From Aquimonas sp964586455 (GTDB taxonomy: Bacteria; Pseudomonadota; Gammaproteobacteria; Xanthomonadales; Xanthomonadaceae), in contig CAZPHV010000003.1 in the NCBI GenBank assembly GCA_964586455.1, forward strand, positions 1 to 64,000: a stretch of DNA of 64,000 nt, written 5' to 3'. Under the pieces are notes generated by a model. That model was not told where the DNA came from and searched no databases. It saw only the letters and a list, made by a program, of their open reading frames with translations. Shown piece after piece: positions 8,439 to 17,000 of the stretch (within the stretch, counting starts at the first letter, position 1; each line of letters begins with the position of its first letter). Made by a program: the position numbers and the translations under genes.

Positions 8439-8695
8439 GCGCCGACTCAAGCACGGCTCGACGGCCCGCCGCAGGAAAGGAGCATGTGTGCGGTGTGGCA
8501 ACGCGCGGCGGGTCAAGACCCACCCTAGGGAGAGCACCGCGTGGTGTGCGCGAAGGCGGCGTCGCCGTGCTGCGGTGCGCGAGTCTTGCCTTGACGGGCG
8601 AATGAGCACCGAGCAAAGCTCGGCGCGACGGCCCGCCTCACGACAGGAGCATGCGCGAGATGCGGGCACGCGCGGCGGGTCAAGACCCGCCCTAC
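8372..8695 (+). repeat. Two-copy direct repeat (period 167) ending in GTAG hairpins
   Basis: The segment starting GCGTGGTG at 8372 recurs at 8539 with moderate divergence. Each copy ends in a hairpin on the minus strand: GGCGGGTC, AA, GACCCACC then CTAG at 8507-8528; GGCGGGTC, AA, GACCCGCC then CTAC at 8674-8695. The first copy overlaps the 3' end of the oligomer hydrolase gene. The GTAG-plus-hairpin form is that of REP/SMAG elements. Confidence 0.7.
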
Positions 8696-8836
8696 GGAAA
8701 GCGTGGGCGAGCGAAGCGAACCGGATGCACTTGCCGACATCGGTGCCAACATCGGCCAGCGGTCGGTTCCGCCGCGTCGAGGTTTACCGACTTGACGGCC
8801 TGACGACCTGACGTCTTTCGATTCGCCCAATCCCCG

Positions 8837-9160
8837 GTGTGCTTGTCGCGGAATTGCCCACCACCCGTAGGGCGGATCTTGATCCGCCGCCGCGAACCCT
8901 GCGCGCTTTGCGCATCACCGCCGCGAACGCGACGCACCTCGCGCACGCGAACGCATTCGCCGAATTCCCAGTGTGCTTGTCGCGGAATTGCCCACCACCC
9001 GTAGGGCGGATCTTGATCCGCCGCCGCGAACCCTGCGCGCTTTGCGCATCACCGCCGCGAACGCGACGCACCTCGCGCACGCGAACGCATTCGCCGAATC
9101 CCCGGTGTGCTTGTCGCGGAATCGCCCACCACCCGTAGGGCGGATCTTGATCCGCCGTCG
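8837..9160 (+). repeat. Tandem 134-bp repeat, three copies (last partial), each with a GTAG hairpin
   Basis: Copies begin at 8837, 8971 and 9105 with GTGTGCTTGTCGCGGAAT and are almost identical over 134 bases; the third breaks off near 9160. Each carries GTAG followed by the perfect hairpin GGCGGATC, TT, GATCCGCC (8867-8888, 9001-9022, 9135-9156). All are in the plus orientation. No gene is supported here; the short frames repeat the same peptide only because the DNA is repeated. Confidence 0.85.
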
Positions 9161-9397
9161 CGTACCCTACGCACCTCGCCCACCACCGTCCCGTACAACG
9201 CTCCGGCGATCCCACCCCGCGCGACCCGCCCGCCCTCGGCCGCCAGCCAAACGACGTGCAACGACCGGTACACACACGCCGCTGCCCCGCTCGCCACCCG
9301 TCGCCCGGACCCGTACGCGCGTCTTCTGTGCGCCACGTTGTGCCGCAGACCGATTCGTCTCCGGTAGCATCACTCGCCCGCCCCCGCAGGCAACCCG
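9161..9397. other. Noncoding stretch before the histidine kinase gene
   Basis: Between the tandem repeats and the kinase start. No clear promoter or gene is seen; the frames here have no family features. Confidence 0.4.
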
Positions 9398-10822
9398 ATG
9401 TCTACAACTTCGCGCGTAGCCCTACCCAGCGCTCTCGCCGCACCTTTCCGCCCCCTGTTGCGCTGGCTGCGCAAGCCGCCGATCTCCGATCCGGTGGACC
9501 AGCGCAACGCGCCGATGGTGCAGCTGCTGATGCTGATGCTCGGCGTGTTGCCCAGCCTTCTCTGGGGCTATCGCGCGCTGCTTTCAGAAACGCCTTGGCG
9601 CGAGGGCGAGTTCACCAGCATGGTGGTGTCGCTGGGGCTTGCCAGCTGTGCCCTGTTCGCTTTTGTTCTGGTGCGGCGCGGTCTGTTCAAGCCCGCGGTG
9701 CGACTGCTGCTGGCCGCCATCGCCGGCTCGATGATGATCGCCGCCCTGCGCACCGGCACCCAGATGGGCCAGCACGAACTGCCGATGCTGACCGTATGGC
9801 TGGTGCTGGCCGGGCTGGTGCTGGGCCGGCCCACGCTGTGGCTGATGTACGGCTGGATCGTGCTGTCCAACATCGCCGGCACCTGGGTCGATATCGAACG
9901 CGGCAGCCCGCGCTTCAGTGCGCTCGACATGAGCATCGGCGCGGTGGTGACGGCGGTGATCTTTCTGTTCGTCGCGATCGTGATCGACCGCAGCGTCAGC
10001 GCCCTGCGCGAGAGCCTGCGCATCGCCAACGAGCGCGGCAATGAGCTCGCCGAACGCAACCTGCGCCTGCAGCAGGAAGTCCAGCGCCGCGAAGCGCTGC
10101 AGACCCAGCTGGTGCACGCGCAGAAGCTCGAAGCCGTCGGCCGCCTGTCCAGCGGCATCGCCCACGACTTCAATCACCTGCTGTCGCTGATCCTCGGCTA
10201 TGCCGGGCGCGGCCTGAAACAGGCCGAGAGCGAGGCCAGCCAGACCGCGTTCAAGGGCGTGGAATCCGCCGCCAAGCGTGCCGCCGCCGTGGCTCGCAAG
10301 CTGCTGAACTTCAGCCGCCTCGAACAGGCTCAGCTGGAACTGTTCGACGCCGCCGCTGCCCTGCGCGAAACCGAGCCCATGCTGCGCCAGCTGCTGGACC
10401 CGGCCGTGCGCATCAGCCTGCAGATCCCCGAGTCGGCCTGTCCGGTTTACTTTGATCGCGGCCAGTTCGAGCTGATCGTGTTGAACCTGGCCGCGAATGC
10501 CGGCCACGCCATGGACGGCAGCGGCGAGCTGCAGATCGCCCTGCAGCCGCTTGCGGCGGGCGGCATCGAGCTCAGCGTGCGCGACAGCGGCCACGGCATG
10601 AGCGCCGAAGTGCAGGCGCACATCTTCAAGCCCTTCTACACCACCAAGCCGGCGGGCGAGGGTGTGGGCCTGGGCCTGTCCGTGGTACGCGACCTGCTGC
10701 AGGACCGCGGCGGCGACATCGAGGTCGAAAGCGCACCGGGCCAAGGCAGCCACTTCCGCCTGCGCTTCGCCAGCGCCGAACAGGCCACCGCCGCGCTTGA
10801 GCGCGAGGGCGCCGAAGCATGA
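9398..10822 (+). CDS. Membrane-bound sensor histidine kinase
   Basis: A 474-residue sensor kinase. About five or six hydrophobic segments span 41-198, with no large periplasmic domain, so the signal may be sensed in the membrane. A coiled linker (200-240) leads to the dimerisation domain with phosphoacceptor His256 in GIAHDFNHLL. The ATPase domain follows: N box LNLAANAGHAMDGSG, DSGHGM, FKPFYTTKPAGEGVGLGLSV. The H box resembles HisKA kinases of the NtrB/PAS type. The gene overlaps the response regulator gene by four bases (ATGA), so the two are translationally coupled. Confidence 0.92.
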   Translation: MSTTSRVALPSALAAPFRPLLRWLRKPPISDPVDQRNAPMVQLLMLMLGVLPSLLWGYRALLSETPWREGEFTSMVVSLGLASCALFAFVLVRRGLFKPAVRLLLAAIAGSMMIAALRTGTQMGQHELPMLTVWLVLAGLVLGRPTLWLMYGWIVLSNIAGTWVDIERGSPRFSALDMSIGAVVTAVIFLFVAIVIDRSVSALRESLRIANERGNELAERNLRLQQEVQRREALQTQLVHAQKLEAVGRLSSGIAHDFNHLLSLILGYAGRGLKQAESEASQTAFKGVESAAKRAAAVARKLLNFSRLEQAQLELFDAAAALRETEPMLRQLLDPAVRISLQIPESACPVYFDRGQFELIVLNLAANAGHAMDGSGELQIALQPLAAGGIELSVRDSGHGMSAEVQAHIFKPFYTTKPAGEGVGLGLSVVRDLLQDRGGDIEVESAPGQGSHFRLRFASAEQATAALEREGAEA

Positions 10823-11523
10823 GGGCTGGCGCACCCGCGGTGCAGGTCGTGGTGGTGGAAGACGACGCCGAATTCCGCAGCCTGCTGCAGGACGAACTGA
10901 GCGAGCGCGGCTTCAAGGTCGCCGCCGTGCCCAGCGCCGAAGCCCTGTACCGGCACATGGCGACCCAGCCCTGCCACATCGTGGTGCTGGACATCGGCCT
11001 GCCCGGCGAAGACGGCTACAGCGTGGCCGAACACCTGCAGCAGACTTCGGCCGTGCGCGTGCTGATGCTGACCGGGCGCGAATCGCCCAAGGACATGGCG
11101 CGCGGCCTCAACACCGGCGCCGACATGTACCTGACCAAGCCAGTCGACTTCGAGGTGCTGGCCGCCGCCGTCGGCAACCTGGCCCGGCGCTTCGAGACCG
11201 TTCGTGCCAAGAACATCGACACGCCCGAGCCGGCGCCCGGCTGGGCCCTTCTCGCCGAAGGCTGGACCCTGCAAAGCCCCGACGGTCACAGCGTGCCCCT
11301 GCGCGAACAGGAGCGCGCCTTCCTGCAGCGCCTGTTCGCTACCCCCGCCGAACCCGTCCCCCGCGAATCCCTGATCGAAGCCCTCACCACCGAGCCCTGG
11401 AACTTCGATGCCCACCGCCTGGAAGTGCTGGTGCATCGACTGCGCGCGCGGGTGAAGGCAGTGGCGCAATGCGAACCGCCGGTGCGGGCGGTGCGTGGGG
11501 TGGGGTATGTGTTTGCGGGGTGA
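10819..11523 (+). CDS. OmpR-type response regulator, partner of the kinase at 9398
   Basis: A 234-residue response regulator. The receiver domain (about 8-125) has Glu14/Asp15/Asp16, phosphoacceptor Asp58 in VVLDIGLPGEDGY, and Lys107 in LTKPVD. The C-terminal part (140-234) is a winged-helix DNA-binding domain, with LREQERAFLQRL, HRLEVLVHRLRARVKA and the terminal VRAVRGVGYVFAG. The regulon is unknown. The start overlaps the kinase stop. Confidence 0.92.
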   Translation: MRAGAPAVQVVVVEDDAEFRSLLQDELSERGFKVAAVPSAEALYRHMATQPCHIVVLDIGLPGEDGYSVAEHLQQTSAVRVLMLTGRESPKDMARGLNTGADMYLTKPVDFEVLAAAVGNLARRFETVRAKNIDTPEPAPGWALLAEGWTLQSPDGHSVPLREQERAFLQRLFATPAEPVPRESLIEALTTEPWNFDAHRLEVLVHRLRARVKAVAQCEPPVRAVRGVGYVFAG

Positions 11524-11647
11524 GCTGGCTGGGTGTTGATTGAGTTGCTGCTATTAGGAGGGGATTGCGGCATCCACCCCGGGCGTTGCGTGTTCCAAAG
11601 CTGGTCGCCGCTCTGCGCGCACCAAACGCCGTTAAGTCGCCTGGCCC

Positions 11648-12073
11648 TTGCCAAGCCGCACAGACGATAGGCCGTTCTCAGACCCCGATGCGGTCACCCG
11701 CTACATCGACAACCTCGTCCGGCAGGTGCCCGCCGTACACGCACTGCACCAGATGGCCGGCCTGTTGCTGGCCGAACGTGTGAGGATTTTCATACCACGC
11801 CGAGCGCTGCGGGGCCGCGAAATACAGCGGCATAGCGCGCGGCGCCCTGCTGTTCGTAGAGCCGAGCGTGCTCGGCTTGGACCTTGCTGAGCTTGGCGAT
11901 GTTCGGACAAGCAGCGGAGCAAGCTCCGCTCTACAGGTGGTTGCGAGCGACAGGGCGTGGCTCCCCTGCGCTCGTCGGACTCCGAAGTCGAACGGCTGCA
12001 GCAGGCCGGTCTTGAGCGACCCAGCTTGTTCTACGCCGCGCCGACCTTCAAAGGCCGGGCGGCCCATGCGTAG
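11648..12073 (+). pseudogene. Decayed class I SAM-dependent methyltransferase gene carrying a GTAG repeat pair
   Basis: Two fragments in the same frame resemble the two ends of one methyltransferase family as I recall it. The 5' part (11648-11783) reads FSDPDAVTRYIDNLVRQVPA and HALHQMAGLLLAERV, the usual N-terminal helices before the SAM motif. The 3' part (about 11970-12073) reads VERLQQAGLERPSLFYAAPT and ends FKGRAAHA, like the C terminus. The SAM-binding core is missing, and a stop codon and a GTAG hairpin pair lie between. No intact start was found. Confidence 0.6.
11856..11934. repeat. Inverted pair of GTAG hairpins (SMAG/REP-like)
   Basis: Left unit: GTAG then hairpin AGCCGAGC, GT, GCTCGGCT (11856-11877). 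Right unit in the opposite orientation: AGCGGAGC, AA, GCTCCGCT then CTAC (11913-11934). Both stems are perfect. Opposed pairs of this type are known as dimeric REP/SMAG elements in Stenotrophomonas and relatives. Confidence 0.85.
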
Positions 12074-12253
12074 GTGTCGAAGTGCGGTCGAGTAGGGACG
12101 CGGAGCCGGGCATCGCCTCACCCTCGGGACACCGATTGCGAAGCCCGCACGGGCGCTGCGCGCTTAGCAGATCTGCGACCATCCGCTCCCACTGGATCTG
12201 GCGAATCCCGTCAACACACCGCATCCGTCATCCACCGACCGAGAGGTTCTGCA

Positions 12254-13279
12254 ATGCGCCTGATCACCCGACACGCACTGACCGCATCGCTGTTCGCGAT
12301 CAGTTCCGCCATCGCCTCTGCGTCGAAGGCCGATAGGGATCTCATCGCTGACACGTACGCAGCGCCAGGCGAGCTGGTCCGGCTGGGCGATGGCCGCGCC
12401 GTGAACCTTCGCTGCAGTGGCGAGGGTGAGACCGTTGTGCTGCTGGAGGCCGGTGGCAACGCAGATTCAAGCACCTGGTATCGGGTGCTGCCGCGGGTGG
12501 CGGGCCTGACGCGGGCCTGTGCCTATGACCGCGCGGGCTATGGCTTCAGCGACGAAGGCCCGCTTCCGCGCGATCTGGACACCTATGTCGCCGACCTGCA
12601 CGCCTTGATCGAAGCCGCGAGCATCCCGGTGCCGGTGGTGTTGGTCGGCCACTCCCTGGGCAGCAATATCGTGCGCAGCTACGCGCAGCGCTATCCGCAG
12701 CAGGTGGCGGGCATGGTGCTGGTCGACCCGTCCGAGCAAGGTGCTGATGCGCAGATGCCCGAGGACTGGCAGCAGCAGATCGCGCCCATGCTCGCCCAGC
12801 GCGAGGCCGTGCTGACGACATGCGAAGAAGCCGCGACGGAGGGCGATGCCGAGGCGATCCAGCAGCGCTGCTTGCGCGCGCCGCCCACGTGGATGAGCGA
12901 GCGCGTCGCCGCAGCCACAGCGCTCAACAAGTCCAAGCCCGCGTACTGGCGCACGCTGCGCTCCGAACTCGCCAATAGCCTGAAGGTGTTCGCGGAGGCC
13001 GTCCCCGCCGATGAGTCCTACGGCTCGTTCCCGCTCGTGCTGCTGAGCGCCAGCGAACAAGCCCAGAACGCCCCCGCCGAAGTCCTCGCAGTGATCGCCG
13101 CCGCACGCCAGCAGACGCATGCGCGAATCCTTGCTGCGTCCACGCGCAGCAGCGTGGTCGAAGTGGCTGGTGCGGGGCATGACATTCAGTTGGACCAGCC
13201 TGAGGCTGTGGTGTCTGCGGTGCGTGGGCTACTCGGGGAGCGACGCAGCCGTATCGCGGATGATTCGAGGGCGGAGTAG
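12254..13279 (+). CDS. Secreted alpha/beta hydrolase
   Basis: A 341-residue protein with a signal peptide (about 1-24) and an alpha/beta hydrolase fold. The nucleophile elbow is GHSLGS with Ser134; YDRAGYGFSD (91-100) is the usual strand-4/oxyanion region; GAGHDIQLDQPEAV near 314 holds the catalytic His. Asp in LVDPSEQGAD is not the usual acid position, and the acid is not obvious. ATG 12254 has GAGAGG upstream and gives a clean signal peptide. Esterase or haloperoxidase-like activity is possible; the substrate cannot be told. The gene stands alone. Confidence 0.82.
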   Translation: MRLITRHALTASLFAISSAIASASKADRDLIADTYAAPGELVRLGDGRAVNLRCSGEGETVVLLEAGGNADSSTWYRVLPRVAGLTRACAYDRAGYGFSDEGPLPRDLDTYVADLHALIEAASIPVPVVLVGHSLGSNIVRSYAQRYPQQVAGMVLVDPSEQGADAQMPEDWQQQIAPMLAQREAVLTTCEEAATEGDAEAIQQRCLRAPPTWMSERVAAATALNKSKPAYWRTLRSELANSLKVFAEAVPADESYGSFPLVLLSASEQAQNAPAEVLAVIAAARQQTHARILAASTRSSVVEVAGAGHDIQLDQPEAVVSAVRGLLGERRSRIADDSRAE

Positions 13280-14067
13280 CGGCCAGGTGGCTGTCAGCCG
13301 TCAGCTCCCAAAGTGCGTCTCGTGCCAAGAGGGGCAGGGTGCTAGACCTTTTGCGCCGGGGAGGCCGGCATATCTCTCGATGAGACCTCGGCTTTGACCT
13401 GGTCAGTTCGAACGGTGATCGAGGATCCTGGATGCGAAGGATTCCTTCGGTCAGCTTGACCAGATCCAACCATGGATGCGGATCAGTTTGGAGAGGCTGC
13501 CATACGGCTTGTTTTGTGGGCGTAGGCGTTGGTCCGCACTCTCAGCCCCTGAAATGACAACACCGGCTTGCGCCGGTGTTGTCGCCACAAGGACGAAGCG
13601 AACTCAATCGCGCGTCTCAAGGGTGAGTTGCGCGGTGTGGGCAATCAGACGCTGCCCCAAATCGCAACGGCGCGCAGTTCGAAGCGCCGCGTGCAGCCTC
13701 GGGGATCGCTATCTCCACCCCGTGAGCATCTGAGAGCAAGCGCGATCCTCCGTTACTGACTTGCGGGCCGTGCCCGCCCACCCTTCGCGCCTGACGGGTC
13801 TGACTCTTGCATGCTCGGCCCGGCGTGTTTTTTCGGCGCTGGCCGCAGCGTCGGGCGTCTGAAGGGGGAGGGCGGTGCTGGTGAAGACGGATCCGATCCT
13901 GGGTGTCGTGCTTGGCCTGCGCGCTGTGTTCGCTTGGCGCATTCGCTTGCCGCTCAGCGATGGCGTGTCTTCGAACCCGGTCAAACTGAATGACCCCGCC
14001 CGCGCGATGCGCGGTGGCGGGCTGCGTGTGTTTCGGGATGAACGTTCTTGATGGTTGGAGGTGGCGC
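13280..14067. other. Long intergenic region upstream of the giant surface protein
   Basis: About 790 bases. It contains a strong hairpin at 13556-13583 but no convincing gene, promoter or riboswitch. I looked for a cyclic-di-GMP riboswitch, which would fit a surface adhesin, and saw none. Confidence 0.4.
13556..13583. terminator. Strong hairpin, possible terminator
   Basis: A perfect 12-base stem GACAACACCGGC with loop TTGC and its exact complement. There is no T tract on either side, so termination is uncertain. It lies about 280 bases past the hydrolase stop. Confidence 0.4.
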
Positions 14068-17000
14068 GTGAGCAAGCTTGGATTCGTGTGCGGGGGCGTG
14101 AGCTTCCGGTGGCTGTTGGGGGCGTGGTTGCTGTGGGGCTTGATGGCTCCGGCGCTGGCGCAGGACCCGAACATGACTCTGGGCAAGCAGCTGTTGGAGC
14201 CCGCGGCCAATGCCACGGTGCCGCCCGGCAGCACGGTGCGCTATCGACTGACCTATGCCTGCAATGGTGTCGCCCAACCGAGTTGTGGCGATGTCAGCAT
14301 CAGCGACACCCTGCCATCCCAGCTCGAGATCGTCAGCTGCGACTTCCCACTGTTCGGCACGCTCAGCTGCCCGGTCGGTGGCAGCGCGGTGAGCGCGCAG
14401 CGCGCCAACGTGTCTTCGGGCACCGCCGGAGAGGCATTTATCGTCACTCGGGTGCGGCCGGGGGCGGGCGCCGCCACCGGCGTGTTCAACTCGGCCAGCC
14501 TGGTGTTCAGCAACAACCCCGGCGGGCAGCCACTGCCGATCCATGCCGACAGCGCGCCGATCAATATCAGCGCGGCCTCGCAGCGCAACTACAGCATCAG
14601 CAAGCAGCAGTTCGACCCGATCCCGGCCCTGGTCATCTCCGACCAGGCGACCTTTGTCACCGATCGCGTGCGCTTCTGCGCCGCCGGTGGCATCGATCAG
14701 GTGTCCTTGAACGGCATCGAGATCTTCGACGATACGCCGCCGGGCGCGACCAATATCCGCACCGTCATTCCGGCGGGCGCGCCGCCGATCACCGAGACCA
14801 TCGTCGGCAACCGGGTGACCTGGACGGTGCCGCCGGAGCGCATCGCCATCGACGCGCTGTATCCGCCGGGCTCGAACCTGGGCGCGCAGGTGTGTCTGGA
14901 GTTCTTCGTCACCTACGACCTGCCGGCCGGCGTGGCGCCTGCGCCGAACCGTGCGCATGTGCGCGCGGACGATCCGGTCTACTGCTCGGCCAGTGGCCTG
15001 GGCACGCCGCCGGTGGGCGATACCGGCAACCCGCAGTGCTTCGGGCAGACGCCGGGCGTGCGCGGTGGCCCGCAGTCGATCCTGGCGCCGTTCACCAAGA
15101 CCGGCAACGACGCGACCCCCAGCGACAGCCCGAACAACTCCGGCATCGGCCGCATCAACTGGCGGATCGGTGCGGGCTTCGAGTCCAACGTCGGCGTGCA
15201 GGACGTGCAGTTCTTCGATGTGCTGCCGACGGTCAACACCGGCGTGCCGCCGCGCCTGCAGGTGAGTAGCTTCACCCTGGGCAACTGGAACAGCGGCCTG
15301 CCGAACTACAACGTGGTCGCCGACGTGTTCGTCAGCAATGTCGAGCCTTCGCCGACGGCCAACTGCGGCGATGCCAACTGGACCCAGGTCGCAACCGCTG
15401 CGCCGGCGAACAATGCGGTCACCGTGAGCAGCGGCTTGGCCGGCATTACCGGCATCTGCTGGCGCTTCGCCAACACCAACACCGGCCCGGGCCTGCCGCC
15501 GGCCAATGAGCTGCCGCGCGATTTCGGATTCACCACCCAACCGGTGATCAGCCAGCCGGTGCCCTCCAGCATCAACCCGCCGCCGCTGCCGGGTTCGATC
15601 GATCCGGAGAACTGCTTCATCGCGCGCTGGAATGCCGGCGGTGCGCAGTTCGAGCAAACCTGCCGCATCCAGCGCATCGAAGAGCCGCGGCCGGGCTTGA
15701 ACCCGATCAAGACGGTGCAGTCAGCGCCGTCCTCGCTGCGCCCGCTGGATGAGATCGTCTGGCGTGTGGGCGTTGACCACGCGGTCGGCGATTCCACCGG
15801 CGATATCGTCGACCCGGTCATCGTCGACGTGCTGCCGCCCGAGCTTGAGTTCATCGGCACCACGGTGATCCAGCCCGGCAGCCCGACGCCGACAATTACC
15901 ACGGTGCCTGGCTTCACCTTCGGCGGCGTGCCGGGCCATACCCTGGTACGCATCGCCTACACCGGCAGCTTCCCGCGCACGGCGGCGCAGATGCCGCGCA
16001 TCGACATCCGCACCCGTATCCGCGCCGGCACCTTGAACGGCAGCTACAGCAACCGCATCGGCGTGTTCAGCGGTGATCCGGACAGCACCTGTTCGACCAG
16101 TTTCGTGGCCGATGGCGACAACATCGATGGCAACGCGGGCACCACCGAGTACTGCGCCGGATCGGCCGGTTTCACGATTCTGCAGGCAGCGGTGCTGGAC
16201 GGCACCAAATGGGTCAGCGGCCCGGGCCCGTACGAGAACCCGATGGAGGATCTGGTCGATGACCCGACCGAGCCGCCGGCGGTGGCCTCGTCGGCCTGCC
16301 CCGTGTACGCCGACACCTTTGCCGGTGAACCCGGCGTTGGCGTGGACAGCCCGCGCTTCACCCGTTTCCCCTGCGTGGCGCGCACCGACTTCGGCGCGCC
16401 CTTCAACTACCGCGTGCGCATCCAGAACGCCGGCAATGTGGCCTTCGACAATTACGTGTTCTACGAGGTGCTGCCCTTCATCGGCGACACCGGCGTCGGC
16501 GAACCGCAGATCGGTGTGACCCGCAATACCCGCTTCCGGCCGCTGCTGACCGGCGCGCCGACCCTGGTCGTTGCGCAGACCACGGCCAACATCGCCGGCA
16601 ACCATCTGATCGAGTATTCGGGGTCGACCAACCCGTGCCGGCCTGAGGTTTCCAATGACGACGACACCAGCGGCTGGCAGGGCAGCTGCGCCAATGATTG
16701 GAGCGCAACCCCGCCGGCCGGCAACTTCGCCAACGTGCGCGCGATCCGCATCCGCGCCTTCATCGACCCGAACGGGACCTTCAACGGCCCGACCGACAAC
16801 TGGGGTCGGTTGGAAACCGCGGTGTTCGATTTCCCGATGGTGGCACCGGTGTTCGTGGCGCCGACCTTGTCCGGCGGGGCACTGCCCTCGGTGGTTGGCA
16901 ATACGAATGTGTTCAACCCGGCCTGGATCAGCTTCGCGCATCGCGCCTATCGCGCCACCGCCACGCCGCTGGACCCGACCAACCTGCTGCCGACCGCTGA

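Noticed and set aside
6519..8669. A 716-codon minus-strand frame
   Set aside because: Antisense to the oligomer hydrolase, which has family motifs and a lipobox.
8837..9160. Repeated 40-residue peptide from short frames
   Set aside because: The peptide recurs only because the DNA is a tandem repeat; no ribosome site or family match.
11678..12121. A 147-codon minus-strand gene over the methyltransferase remnant
   Set aside because: Crosses the GTAG hairpin pair and has no family features, while the plus strand shows methyltransferase ends.
13280..14067. Cyclic-di-GMP riboswitch upstream of the surface protein
   Set aside because: No matching conserved core was found.
13981..15657. A 558-codon minus-strand frame
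   Set aside because: Also antisense to the giant gene, rich in Arg and His, no domain.
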